Below, piece by piece: positions 17,535-24,865 of a stretch of DNA of 64,000 nucleotides. Location of the stretch: contig CAWJGZ010000004.1 of NCBI GenBank assembly GCA_963842505.1, positions 620,001 through 684,000 on the forward strand, written 5' to 3'. The notes below the pieces were generated by a model. That model was given only the letters and a program-made list of their open reading frames with translations. It did no database searches and had not been told where the DNA came from. The position numbers and the translations under genes were made by a program. This DNA is from PALSA-129 sp963842505 (GTDB lineage: Bacteria; Acidobacteriota; Terriglobia; Bryobacterales; Bryobacteraceae). How positions within the stretch are numbered: position 1 is the first letter of the stretch; every line of letters starts with the position of its first letter.

Positions 17535-17593
17535 GCGGGTACAGCTATCCAATTTCAAAGGCGGGAATTGGATAGCAGTCCCCGTTTTGCGGT
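17535..17593 (-). repeat. Dispersed intergenic repeat (family C), copy 2
   Basis: This is the reverse-orientation counterpart of 4846-4903. On the minus strand it reads ACCGCAAAACGGGGACTGC, then CCAATTCCCGCC, then TGTACCCGC. Here the centre is a clean hairpin: CTATCCAATT against AATTGGATAG on either side of the CCCGCC word. Confidence 0.65.
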
Positions 17594-17622
17594 CTCGTTT
17601 TGCGGCGCACTACGCCAGTTCG

Positions 17623-18867
17623 CTAGACCAATCCCAGGAAGTTTGGGGCGTAGCCGGGGAAGACGCCGTTTAAAGTCGGGTTGCCCATATGGCGGGCGAC
17701 CAACTCGCCCAGGACGTCGCGGAAATCGGTGGTGAGCGCCAGGTCGCGAGACTCGTAGAGTTGCTCCCTTTCGAGACCGGGCCACTGGCCGTAGACCTTG
17801 CCGCCTTTGACGGCGCCGCCCAGCACAAACATATTGTTGGCGTGGCCGTGGTCGGTGCCGCGATTGCCGTTTTCATGCGCGGTGCGGCCGAATTCCGACA
17901 TGGTGACCAGCGCCACGTCGTTCATCCGGTCGCCCATGTCGGCCCAGAACGCGGCCAGCGCCTGGCCGTACTGGCGCAAGAGATTGGCGAGTTGGCCTTC
18001 GGAGGATTTCTGGCCGACTTCGTTGACGTGGTGGTCCCAGCCGTTGATGTCGGCAAAAGCCATCTCCATGCCGACATCGGCCTTGATCAATTGCGCGATC
18101 TGCTTCAGGCTGTTGCCCAGCGGCGTGTTGGGATATTGCGCGCCGGCGGCCGGAGTGTAGGCCTGCCGCTGGATGGATTGCAGCATGTTCATGGCTTCGA
18201 AAGTCTCGCGGCCGGTGGCCTGGATGATGGGATCTTTGGCGGCCTCGTACATCTTTTCGAATTCCCTGGCGGCCTCGGGATTGCTTACCTGGAAACCGCC
18301 GATGGTTTGCAGGGCAATGGCCGGAGACGGGCCGCGCATGGCGCGCGGCAACAGCGGACCCAAGGCCACGGCGCGCACCGGCGAAGGCTTGCCTTGGGGA
18401 ATGGGGAGCGCGCGGTTCATCCATCCGCTGATGGTCGATTTCAGGCCGGGCGTGCCGGATTCCATGTAGTCCTGCGCGTCGAAGTGGGATCGCGTAGGAT
18501 CGGGCGAGCCGACGGCATCGACCACCGCCAGATGGCCCTGGTCAAAGAGCGTCTTGAGAGGCGCGAGCGCGGGATGGAAGCCGAAGAAGCCGTCGAGATC
18601 GATGGCGGCATCGTCGCGCTTATCGGCGGCGGCAGTGGGGCGCGGAATGGAAATAGTGGGGCGCAGCGCGTAGTAGGCTTTTTCAGCGTGGGGCACGACG
18701 ACGTTGAGGCCGTCGGCGGCGCCGCGCTGGAAGATGGCGACGAGGATTTTCCGGCGCGGCGAGGGAGCGTCCTTGGCATAGAGGGCGCGCTGCAACCAGA
18801 GTGGCACGGCGCCGGCTCCTACCATCGCCAGCGCCGAATTACGAAGAAAGATACGACGATTGAGCAT
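17623..18867 (-). CDS. DUF1501 TAT-exported protein (sulfatase-like fold)
   Basis: The 414-residue protein starts at ATG 18867, seven bases after GGGGGGA. It begins with a twin-arginine-type leader (L-N-R-R-I-F-L-R-N-S-A-L-A). DUF1501 features follow: Q-R-G-A-A-D-G-L-N-V-V-V-P, R-S-H-F-D-A-Q-D-Y-M-E-S-G, G-W-D-H-H and V-T-M-S-E-F-G-R-T-A-H-E-N-G, with G-T-D-H-G-H. The family has an alkaline-phosphatase/sulfatase-like fold and is nearly always paired with DUF1800, as here. The biochemical role is unknown. It probably forms an operon with the upstream DUF1800 gene, with 32 bases between. Confidence 0.93.
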   Translation of the reverse strand: MLNRRIFLRNSALAMVGAGAVPLWLQRALYAKDAPSPRRKILVAIFQRGAADGLNVVVPHAEKAYYALRPTISIPRPTAAADKRDDAAIDLDGFFGFHPALAPLKTLFDQGHLAVVDAVGSPDPTRSHFDAQDYMESGTPGLKSTISGWMNRALPIPQGKPSPVRAVALGPLLPRAMRGPSPAIALQTIGGFQVSNPEAAREFEKMYEAAKDPIIQATGRETFEAMNMLQSIQRQAYTPAAGAQYPNTPLGNSLKQIAQLIKADVGMEMAFADINGWDHHVNEVGQKSSEGQLANLLRQYGQALAAFWADMGDRMNDVALVTMSEFGRTAHENGNRGTDHGHANNMFVLGGAVKGGKVYGQWPGLEREQLYESRDLALTTDFRDVLGELVARHMGNPTLNGVFPGYAPNFLGLV

Positions 18868-18899
18868 AAACATTCCCCCCACGGAACTCACTGGCCCGG

Positions 18900-20624
18900 C
18901 TACTTCTTCTGAAATTCCGGCGAACCCAGGGCGATGCCCTCTGAGTTATCCGGTTTGGGCACCATGACGCCGGGAACCTTGTTAGACGCCAGTTGCAGCG
19001 CAAAATTCATGCGCGCCATCAATCCCGCCGAGTTCATCCATTCACTGCCGGTGTTGGAGTAACCGGTGGGTTCCTGTTTGCGGTAGAGCGGCTCGCCCAA
19101 CTGGGCCACCTGGTTGACGAGCCCGGTGGCGAAATCGACGTCGCCACTCGAAGCGCGCACGGCGCTCACCACCATCTCAAGCGGCGACTTCATTTTGGAG
19201 CGGAAAGCGCCTTCAGACCAGAATTCCCTGGAATTGATCATAGTCTGCAAGACGGCGCGGATGTCGCCATCGGACTTGAGGAACGTCTGGGCCATGCGCT
19301 CGACCAGGGCGGGCGGCGGAACGTCGGCCACAAAGCGCTGGGCCAGTTTCCTGGAAATGAAGTGCGCGGTGGAAGGATGGCGGGCCACGATATCGAGCAC
19401 CTTTTCGCCATCCTCGATGCCGCCGCCGGCCGGGATTTTCACGCCCAGCACGGTTTTTTCCCCGCGATCGTGCAGGCGCGGGGTGAACAAGAAACCACCC
19501 CCAAGCTGCGGCCGATCGATGCTCCAACCGGTGAAGCAGCGGGCCACTTCGGTGACGTCTTTCTGCGAATAGCCGCCGTCCACGCCCAGGGTGTGGAGTT
19601 CCAGCAACTCGCGGCCGTAATTTTCATTGAGGCCGCGGCGCTGGCCGTTGGGGCCGCGCGGCAGAGGCAGGTTGGGCGCCACGGACTGCCAGTTGTCGAG
19701 GAAAAACAGCATGGCGGGACTCTTGGCGGTGGCTTCCAGCAGGTCGCGGAATTTGCCCAGCACGTGCGGGCGGATGGCCGACTGATCGTATTCGGTGATG
19801 AGGTAGTGGTCGGCGCCCTTATCCAGGAAGACGTTGAAGTGATTGAACCAGAAATCGGCCAGCACCTCGTCCAATTGGCGGCTGCTGTAAACGGCGCGGA
19901 GGATCTTGCTTTCCGTGAGGTCGCGCGCCACTACCTGAGCGGGGCCGGCGGACATTTCGATTTTGCGGCGCACGTCCGGCGGCGCGGCGGCAAACAAGGC
20001 CTGGCGAATGCCCGCGGGGAGCGCGGCAATCACGCCGTCCTGCTTGTCCGCGGGCAGCGACTGGAACAGCGCCAGGCGGTCTTGCGGCGCGCCGGTGCGG
20101 AGCACGCGGATCTGCGGAGGCGTCAGGAGATCGGTGAGCGGCTGGGCGGTGGGCGCGCCGGGCGGGACCGCTTGACCGCCGGCAGCCTGGCGCTGTTCGT
20201 CGCGGGCCACGAGGCGCTGAATCATCATGCGGCGATCGGGGTCGGTGGGAAAGGGAACCTGGCCGGCGACCATCTGGCGAACGATCTGCGGCGCCGGATA
20301 GTTGCGCACCAGTTCATCGCTAGGCATGGCGAGAGTGTCGAAAGGCTTGAGCTTTTCGACCAACACCGGGCTTTCGGGAATGCGCTCGGGATGGAGTTGC
20401 AGGTCGATCCATTTCTTGATCCCGATTTTGCGGACCTCGTCGGCATCGCCCGGGCGCGCGCCGAAGGTGAGGCGGTTCAGGGCCTGCACGACCCGATCGT
20501 TCCTGGGGATCTGTCTGGAGAAATTGGCGGAGACGGCGGCGGCCTTCCCGGCGTAGACCGCGATTCCAGTGAAGGCGGACAGACACACCACACAGGCCGC
20601 TCTCCCCAGTGCATGACGACGCAT
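18900..20624 (-). CDS. DUF1800 secreted protein
   Basis: This 574-residue exported protein has an N-terminal signal (ACVVCLSAFTGIAVYA) and starts at ATG 20624 behind AGAGGGT. DUF1800 signatures are R-V-V-Q-A-L-N-R-L-T-F-G-A-R-P-G-D, F-W-F-N-H-F-N-V-F, N-E-N-Y-G-R-E-L-L-E-L-H-T-L-G-V and Y-T-Q-type Y-S-Q-K-D-V-T-E-V-A-R-C-F-T-G-W. It is the upstream member of the DUF1800-DUF1501 pair common in Planctomycetes and Acidobacteria. The pair is presumed to act together outside the cytoplasm; no reaction is established. Confidence 0.93.
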   Translation of the reverse strand: MRRHALGRAACVVCLSAFTGIAVYAGKAAAVSANFSRQIPRNDRVVQALNRLTFGARPGDADEVRKIGIKKWIDLQLHPERIPESPVLVEKLKPFDTLAMPSDELVRNYPAPQIVRQMVAGQVPFPTDPDRRMMIQRLVARDEQRQAAGGQAVPPGAPTAQPLTDLLTPPQIRVLRTGAPQDRLALFQSLPADKQDGVIAALPAGIRQALFAAAPPDVRRKIEMSAGPAQVVARDLTESKILRAVYSSRQLDEVLADFWFNHFNVFLDKGADHYLITEYDQSAIRPHVLGKFRDLLEATAKSPAMLFFLDNWQSVAPNLPLPRGPNGQRRGLNENYGRELLELHTLGVDGGYSQKDVTEVARCFTGWSIDRPQLGGGFLFTPRLHDRGEKTVLGVKIPAGGGIEDGEKVLDIVARHPSTAHFISRKLAQRFVADVPPPALVERMAQTFLKSDGDIRAVLQTMINSREFWSEGAFRSKMKSPLEMVVSAVRASSGDVDFATGLVNQVAQLGEPLYRKQEPTGYSNTGSEWMNSAGLMARMNFALQLASNKVPGVMVPKPDNSEGIALGSPEFQKK

Positions 20625-20695
20625 CGCTTACCCTCTGGACTATTAAACCGCACTTTGCGGAATAAGTTGCGGCGGGGTAGACGGGGGTGCGCGTG

Positions 20696-20728
20696 GCGGC
20701 CGCTCGCTCACGCTGGCGGTTCTGTTCC
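20696..20728 (+). repeat. Dispersed repeat (family A), single arm
   Basis: GGCGGCCGCTCGCTCACGCT continues into GGCGGTTCTGTTCC. It belongs to the family seen at 24747-24820, 35609-35682 and 39793-39824 (core GCTCGCT-ACGCTCGCGGTTCTG). It lies between the divergent DUF1800 and msrA genes. Confidence 0.6.
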
Positions 20729-20799
20729 GGGGGCCACGTTTAGCCACTCTTGTGTCGCGCACCCGTGTTGCGGTGAGTGCCGGGTGTAGAGTGGAAGAA

Positions 20800-21342
20800 A
20801 TGGCAATTTCCGAAACCGCAACACTGGGTGGCGGCTGCTTCTGGTGCATGGAAGCCGTCTACAACGAAATGCAGGGGGTACTGGCGGTGGAATCCGGATA
20901 TATGGGCGGCCACCTGGCGAACCCCGATTACCAAGCCGTCTGCACGGGCGCCACGGGACACGTGGAGGTGGTGCGGGTAACGTTCGACCCGGCGGTGACG
21001 ACGTATCGCGAGATTCTGGAAGTTTTCTTCGCCATGCACGACCCGACATCGCGCGACCGGCAGGGCAACGACACCGGGCCGCAATATCGCTCCGTGATTT
21101 TTTTCCACAACGAGGCGCAGCGCCAGACCGCCGAACAGATGATCGCGGAGATCGACCACCGGGGCCTGTTTTCCCGGCCGATTGTGACCGATCTGCGGGA
21201 GGCCACGGAGTTCTACCGGGCGGAGGACTACCACCAGGAATATTTCCGCAACAATCCGCAGCAGCCGTACTGCGCCTTTGTGGTATCGCCAAAGCTGAAG
21301 AAGTTCCGCGAGAAATTCGCGGCCAAGCTGCGCAAGCCTTAG
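20800..21342 (+). CDS. msrA: Peptide-methionine (S)-S-oxide reductase
   Basis: This 180-residue MsrA repairs methionine-S-sulfoxide in proteins. ATG 20800 follows GGAAG. The catalytic motif GGCFWC is at residues 11-16, with Cys13 as the nucleophile and Cys16 adjacent. Other family blocks are E-S-G-Y-M-G-G-H, Y-Q-A-V-C-T-G-A-T-G-H-V-E-V-V-R, D-P-T-S-R-D-R-Q-G-N-D-T-G-P-Q-Y-R-S and A-E-D-Y-H-Q-E-Y. There is no signal peptide, so it is cytoplasmic. No msrB is adjacent. The MFS gene starts ten bases downstream and may be co-transcribed. Confidence 0.97.
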   Translation: MAISETATLGGGCFWCMEAVYNEMQGVLAVESGYMGGHLANPDYQAVCTGATGHVEVVRVTFDPAVTTYREILEVFFAMHDPTSRDRQGNDTGPQYRSVIFFHNEAQRQTAEQMIAEIDHRGLFSRPIVTDLREATEFYRAEDYHQEYFRNNPQQPYCAFVVSPKLKKFREKFAAKLRKP

Positions 21343-21351
21343 ACCAATGCC

Positions 21352-22644
21352 ATGCCGCAGGCCCGCGTAGCGTTTCAATATCCCAGCTTCCGCTACTTCA
21401 TGATCGCGCGGTTTCTGACCACGGCTGCGTCGGAAATGCAATCGGTGGCGGTGGCCTGGCAGGTCTATAGCCTGACCAACCGGCCGTTCGATCTGGGGCT
21501 GGTGGGGCTGGCACAGTTTCTGCCGGGGATGCTGCTGTTTTTGGTGGCTGGCCACATGGCCGACCGGGTGGCGCGCAAGCGCATCCTGCAAACGTGTTTC
21601 CTGGCCTTCTCCCTATGCTCGGGGTTGCTGGTGGCGCTGACGCTGCGCGGGCTGACCACGGTCTGGCCGATCTACGCGGCGCTTTTGATGAATGGAGCGG
21701 TGCGCGCGTTCAACATGCCGACGGGGCAGGCCTACCTGCCGCAACTGGTGGCCGCGGAGCATTTCCCCAACGCGGTGGCGTGGTCCTCGTCCATTTTTCA
21801 GGCCGCGCTAATTAGCGGCCCGATGGCCGGCGGGTTGCTCTATAGCTTGACGGGAACTCCGATTCCGGTTTATGTGGGAGCGGGGATGGCCTATCTCACG
21901 AGCCTGTTGCTGATTGCCAAGACGCGGGTGAAGGCGCCGCCGCGGCCGCGCGGCGCGGCGTCGATTGGCGCGGTGCTGGGCGGCCTGCGGTACATCTGGC
22001 GCGACAAGCTGATTCTGGGGGCCATCTCTCTGGACCTGTTCGCGGTGCTGCTGGGTGGCGCGATAGCGCTGCTGCCGATTTACGCGAAAGAGATCCTCTC
22101 GATCGGGGCCACCGGGCTGGGCATCCTAAGAGCCGCTCCGGGCGCCGGCGCCATCCTCATGGCGATCCTGGTGGCCCACCGGCCGATCAGCCGGCGCGCG
22201 GGGGCGGCCATGCTCGGGTGCGTGCTGGGCTTCGGCATCTGCACGGTGGTCTTCGGACTCTCGCGGAACCTGGCGGTGTCGCTGGCGGCGCTGGCGGCAT
22301 TGGGCGCGCTGGATATGGTCAGCGTGATCGTCCGGCACACCGTTATCCAGCTCGGCACGCCGGATGAGATGCGCGGCCGCGTGAGCGCGGTGAATATGAT
22401 TTTCATCGGGGCGTCGAATGAAGTGGGACAGTTCGAGTCGGGCCTGACGGCACAGTGGTTCGGCACGGTGCCGGCGGTGGTTTACGGGGGAATTGGCACG
22501 ATGGTGGTGGTGGGCTTGTGGGCCTGGATGTTCCCGGCGTTACGGAAAGTGGACCGGCTTACCGGGTGGTCCGGCGATAGCGCTCGCCGCCACTCAGACC
22601 GCCCAGATCGATCACCACTGCGGCAATCAGAAAGAGCAAATTGA
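21352..22644 (+). CDS. MFS transporter, EntS-like exporter family
   Basis: The 430-residue protein has about twelve hydrophobic helices. The MFS motif lies between helices 2 and 3 (G-H-M-A-D-R-V-A-R-K-R-I). Q-V-Y-S-L-T-N-R-P-F-D-L-G-L-V-G and R-A-F-N-M-P-T-G-Q-A-Y-L-P-Q-L-V are typical of the MFS_3 group that includes the enterobactin exporter EntS. Substrate unknown, likely drug or siderophore efflux. The C-terminal 30 residues are hydrophilic. Its last 86 bases overlap the convergent small membrane gene at 22559-22843. Confidence 0.92.
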   Translation: MPQARVAFQYPSFRYFMIARFLTTAASEMQSVAVAWQVYSLTNRPFDLGLVGLAQFLPGMLLFLVAGHMADRVARKRILQTCFLAFSLCSGLLVALTLRGLTTVWPIYAALLMNGAVRAFNMPTGQAYLPQLVAAEHFPNAVAWSSSIFQAALISGPMAGGLLYSLTGTPIPVYVGAGMAYLTSLLLIAKTRVKAPPRPRGAASIGAVLGGLRYIWRDKLILGAISLDLFAVLLGGAIALLPIYAKEILSIGATGLGILRAAPGAGAILMAILVAHRPISRRAGAAMLGCVLGFGICTVVFGLSRNLAVSLAALAALGALDMVSVIVRHTVIQLGTPDEMRGRVSAVNMIFIGASNEVGQFESGLTAQWFGTVPAVVYGGIGTMVVVGLWAWMFPALRKVDRLTGWSGDSARRHSDRPDRSPLRQSERAN

Positions 22645-22843
22645 TGCCCTCGGTTCCGCGGTGCGAATTCATGAGCCAGGCGTAGACAATGGTGGTGAGC
22701 GGCAAGAAGCAGAAACCGAGCACGGGGATCAGCAGCCCGTGGTAGGCCCGGCCCAGATAGTTGGAGAAGAAAAACATCAGGACCAGGACGGCACGAGGGA
22801 AAGCCATAACGAAAACAAATAGCAGACAGGGCATTGGCCGCAT
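22559..22843 (-). CDS. Small membrane protein, unknown
   Basis: The 94-residue product has three predicted helices: LLFVFVMAFPRAVLVLMFFF, LLIPVLGFCFLPLTTIVYAW and LLFLIAAVVIDLGGL. N-S-H-R-G-T-E-G-I-N lies between the last two. The pattern is that of a conserved small inner-membrane protein, but no family is named. ATG 22804 (MAFPRAV) is an alternative start. It overlaps the 3' end of the MFS gene on the other strand. Confidence 0.65.
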   Translation of the reverse strand: MRPMPCLLFVFVMAFPRAVLVLMFFFSNYLGRAYHGLLIPVLGFCFLPLTTIVYAWLMNSHRGTEGINLLFLIAAVVIDLGGLSGGERYRRTTR

Positions 22844-22906
22844 TGTCGCAGAAATTGGAGCATGGTTGCGGTTGGCGAGCAGGCACCCGTAGAATCAGAT
22901 GGTCGA

Positions 22907-23272
22907 ATGAGCACGGAAATGCGCACCGTTCTGATCGTGGAAGACGACCCGCAGATCCTGCGGCTGGTGGAAAAGATGGTGCGGCCGCACGGCGTGAACA
23001 TTCTGCTGGCTCCGCGGCCCTCCGAAGCCCTGCGTATCTGCGAACAGCAGCCGGTGCACCTGATGATTTCCGACGTGATGATGCCCGAGATGGACGGCAA
23101 CAAGCTGGCGGAGCGTGTTCTCAAACTGCAGCCGGGGGTCCAGGTGCTGTTGATTTCCGGTCATGACAAGAGTTCGCGCACTCCCAAATCGCCGCGCGTG
23201 CACTTTCTGCGCAAGCCGTTTTTTCCCTCCGCGCTGATTGAAGCGCTCAAGGAATTGCTGCCCGAACCGTGA
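22907..23272 (+). CDS. Single-domain response regulator (CheY-like)
   Basis: The 121-residue product is a receiver domain alone. ATG 22907 precedes R-T-V-L-I-V-E-D-D-P. The phosphoacceptor Asp lies in I-S-D-V-M-M-P-E-M-D-G, the Ser switch in L-L-I-S-G-H, and the conserved Lys in F-L-R-K-P-F-F. There is no output domain, so it acts through a partner or serves as a phosphate relay. No histidine kinase is adjacent. Confidence 0.92.
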   Translation: MSTEMRTVLIVEDDPQILRLVEKMVRPHGVNILLAPRPSEALRICEQQPVHLMISDVMMPEMDGNKLAERVLKLQPGVQVLLISGHDKSSRTPKSPRVHFLRKPFFPSALIEALKELLPEP

Positions 23273-23478
23273 GGAGGTTTATGCGCGCCGCGGCCCGAAG
23301 CGCCGGCGAGAATGAGGCTGCTCAAAGAAAGTCAGAGAGAGCATTTTGAGCCGCCGATCAACGCGGATGAACTCAGATAAACCAATCCTTTTCAATTCGC
23401 GTTTATCGGCGTTTATCGGCGGCCTGTGTTGATTTGGCTTTTTTCCGCAGGCTCAAGAATGCCGGCGTTCCTGCCCAA

Positions 23479-24438
23479 TCAGTTCTTCTTGACCACCGGC
23501 GCGCCGGTTTTCGGGAGGCCCGGCACGCTGAGCTGCAAGTCGCAGCCGCAGTCTTCGCCAGCGTTCTTGGCGATCTTCTGGTATTCGATTTCGTTGTCGA
23601 TGGTGGCCTTCAGGTCGGGCCACGTCATGGAATTCTGAATCCGCCGCCCATTGATGAACAGAGTGGGAGTGCCTTCGATCTGCAAGGTCCGGCCTTCTTC
23701 CATTTCGGCATCGACTTCCTTTCCGGTAGCCTTCGTGTCCATGCACTGGCCGAGCTGCAGGGAATCGATATCCTTGCGATCCTTGGCCCAGATGGTGACG
23801 ATCTCTTTCAGATTTTCGGGAGTGATGGAATCCTGGTGTCCGAAAACCCAATCGTGATAATCCCAAAACGAGCCCGGATCCTGGCGGAAGACGCAGCGGC
23901 CGCCGATGGCCGCGGCCTTAGCCCAGGGATGCAACTGCTCGATGGGGAAGTCGATGAAATAGAGGCGCACCTGGGTGGGATAACTGGCGATCAGATTCTG
24001 CCGCAGCATCTGCGCTTCGACTTTGCAATGGGGACACGCGAAATCGCTGAAGATCACCAGCACGGCGGTGGCTCCAGGCGTGCCGAGACTGGGCTGGAAT
24101 TGCGTCTTGAGGCGGTCGAGATCCTTCTTGAAAGGGTTGAGATTAATGTCGTAAATGTTGCCCTGAAAGATCTTGCCGTCTTTCGACACGTAGATGGTAA
24201 TATCCTGCGAGGCCTGTCCCTGGGTGATCTTGACCATGACTTCCTGGAAGCCGGTCAAGTCCGGCGCAGGCTTGGGGTCGCTCACGGTGACGCCCATGAC
24301 GGACGGCAGCACCCACAAGTGCCGCACATAGGTCTCGATTTCCGCCTTATTGAAAACCCATTTCTTTTCGGTTTGGGCGGCGCCCGCCGCAACCAGCACA
24401 AACACGGCCGCAATGGTGGCAAACAGCGATCTGCACAT
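23479..24438 (-). CDS. DsbA-like thiol:disulfide protein, periplasmic
   Basis: The 319-residue protein has a signal peptide (MCRSLFATIAAVFVLVAAGA). Residues 25-115 are a unique region. A thioredoxin_4/DsbA-type domain follows, with F-S-D-F-A-C-P-H-C (Cys135 and Cys138), an inserted helical region with W-A-K-A-A-A, and the cis-Pro segment I-E-G-T-P-T-L-F-I-N-G. It resembles DsbA/BdbD and vitamin-K-reductase-type periplasmic oxidoreductases. It likely forms or isomerises disulfides outside the cytoplasm. I start at ATG 24438; the frame is open upstream but passes through repeat sequence. Confidence 0.9.
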   Translation of the reverse strand: MCRSLFATIAAVFVLVAAGAAQTEKKWVFNKAEIETYVRHLWVLPSVMGVTVSDPKPAPDLTGFQEVMVKITQGQASQDITIYVSKDGKIFQGNIYDINLNPFKKDLDRLKTQFQPSLGTPGATAVLVIFSDFACPHCKVEAQMLRQNLIASYPTQVRLYFIDFPIEQLHPWAKAAAIGGRCVFRQDPGSFWDYHDWVFGHQDSITPENLKEIVTIWAKDRKDIDSLQLGQCMDTKATGKEVDAEMEEGRTLQIEGTPTLFINGRRIQNSMTWPDLKATIDNEIEYQKIAKNAGEDCGCDLQLSVPGLPKTGAPVVKKN

Positions 24439-24570
24439 GATGTTTATTGTAGACGAAGAGGCCGGGGGCACAGCGCGGCAAGCCGCAACCAGCGTACTTC
24501 CAAAAGAGCCCAAAGGGCGAAAGATGACAGCCCAGGGCGCGAAGCCCTGGGTCCAGGTCGCCAATTGACC

Positions 24571-24631
24571 AGCCCCGGAACGGGGCGAAAGGTGCGAGCG
24601 GGCCCGGATTCTTACGCCCCGTTCCGGGGCT
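24571..24631. repeat. Perfect 17-bp inverted repeat
   Basis: AGCCCCGGAACGGGGCG at 24571-24587 is exactly complementary to CGCCCCGTTCCGGGGCT at 24615-24631. Each arm is itself palindromic around GGAAC/GTTCC, so several alternative hairpins are possible. Confidence 0.75.
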
Positions 24632-24746
24632 AATGGTCTTGCGCGGGGTTCCCAGTGCTGGCGCACTGGGCTATTCTCTTTCGTCCTACGGACTTGGGCC
24701 GCGGAAAAATCTTCGCGGCCCGCAAAGAAACAAAGACGTACTAGTA

Positions 24747-24820
24747 CAGAACCGTGAGCGTCAGCGAGCGGCCGCCACGCAGCCTCGAACTGGCCGCCCG
24801 CTAACGCTCGCGGTTCTGTG
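24747..24820. repeat. Family A repeat, two inverted arms
   Basis: CAGAACCGTGAGCGTCAGCG (24747-24766), continuing into AGCGGCCGCC, faces GGCCGCCCGCTAACGCTCGC (24792-24811), continuing into GGTTCTGTG. The arms are mutually complementary with a few mismatches. This is the best preserved two-armed copy and defines the family. Confidence 0.7.
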
Positions 24821-24865
24821 CCCGGAAATTCGTAACTTTTTCCGCCGTGGGCAGTATAATGATCG

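Larger units (their letters stand above)
24439..24865. other. Repeat-rich intergenic region
   Basis: This 427-base gap between divergent genes is almost filled with palindromes. They are CCCAGGGC/GCCCTGGG at 24531-24551, a 17-base inverted pair at 24571-24587 and 24615-24631, CCCAGTGC-TG-GCGCACTGGG at 24651-24670, and two inverted family A arms at 24747-24820. It should also contain promoters for the DsbA-like gene and the ADOP gene. Confidence 0.7.

Noticed and set aside
18993..20789. A 598-codon plus-strand frame across DUF1800
   Set aside because: It is antisense to a well-supported gene, with biased composition, no ribosome site and no recognisable family. The same applies to 17689-18912 across DUF1501.
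23434..24633. A 399-codon plus-strand frame across the DsbA-like gene
   Set aside because: It is antisense to a gene with clear C-P-H-C and cis-Pro motifs. Its end runs into palindromic repeats and it has no recognisable domain.
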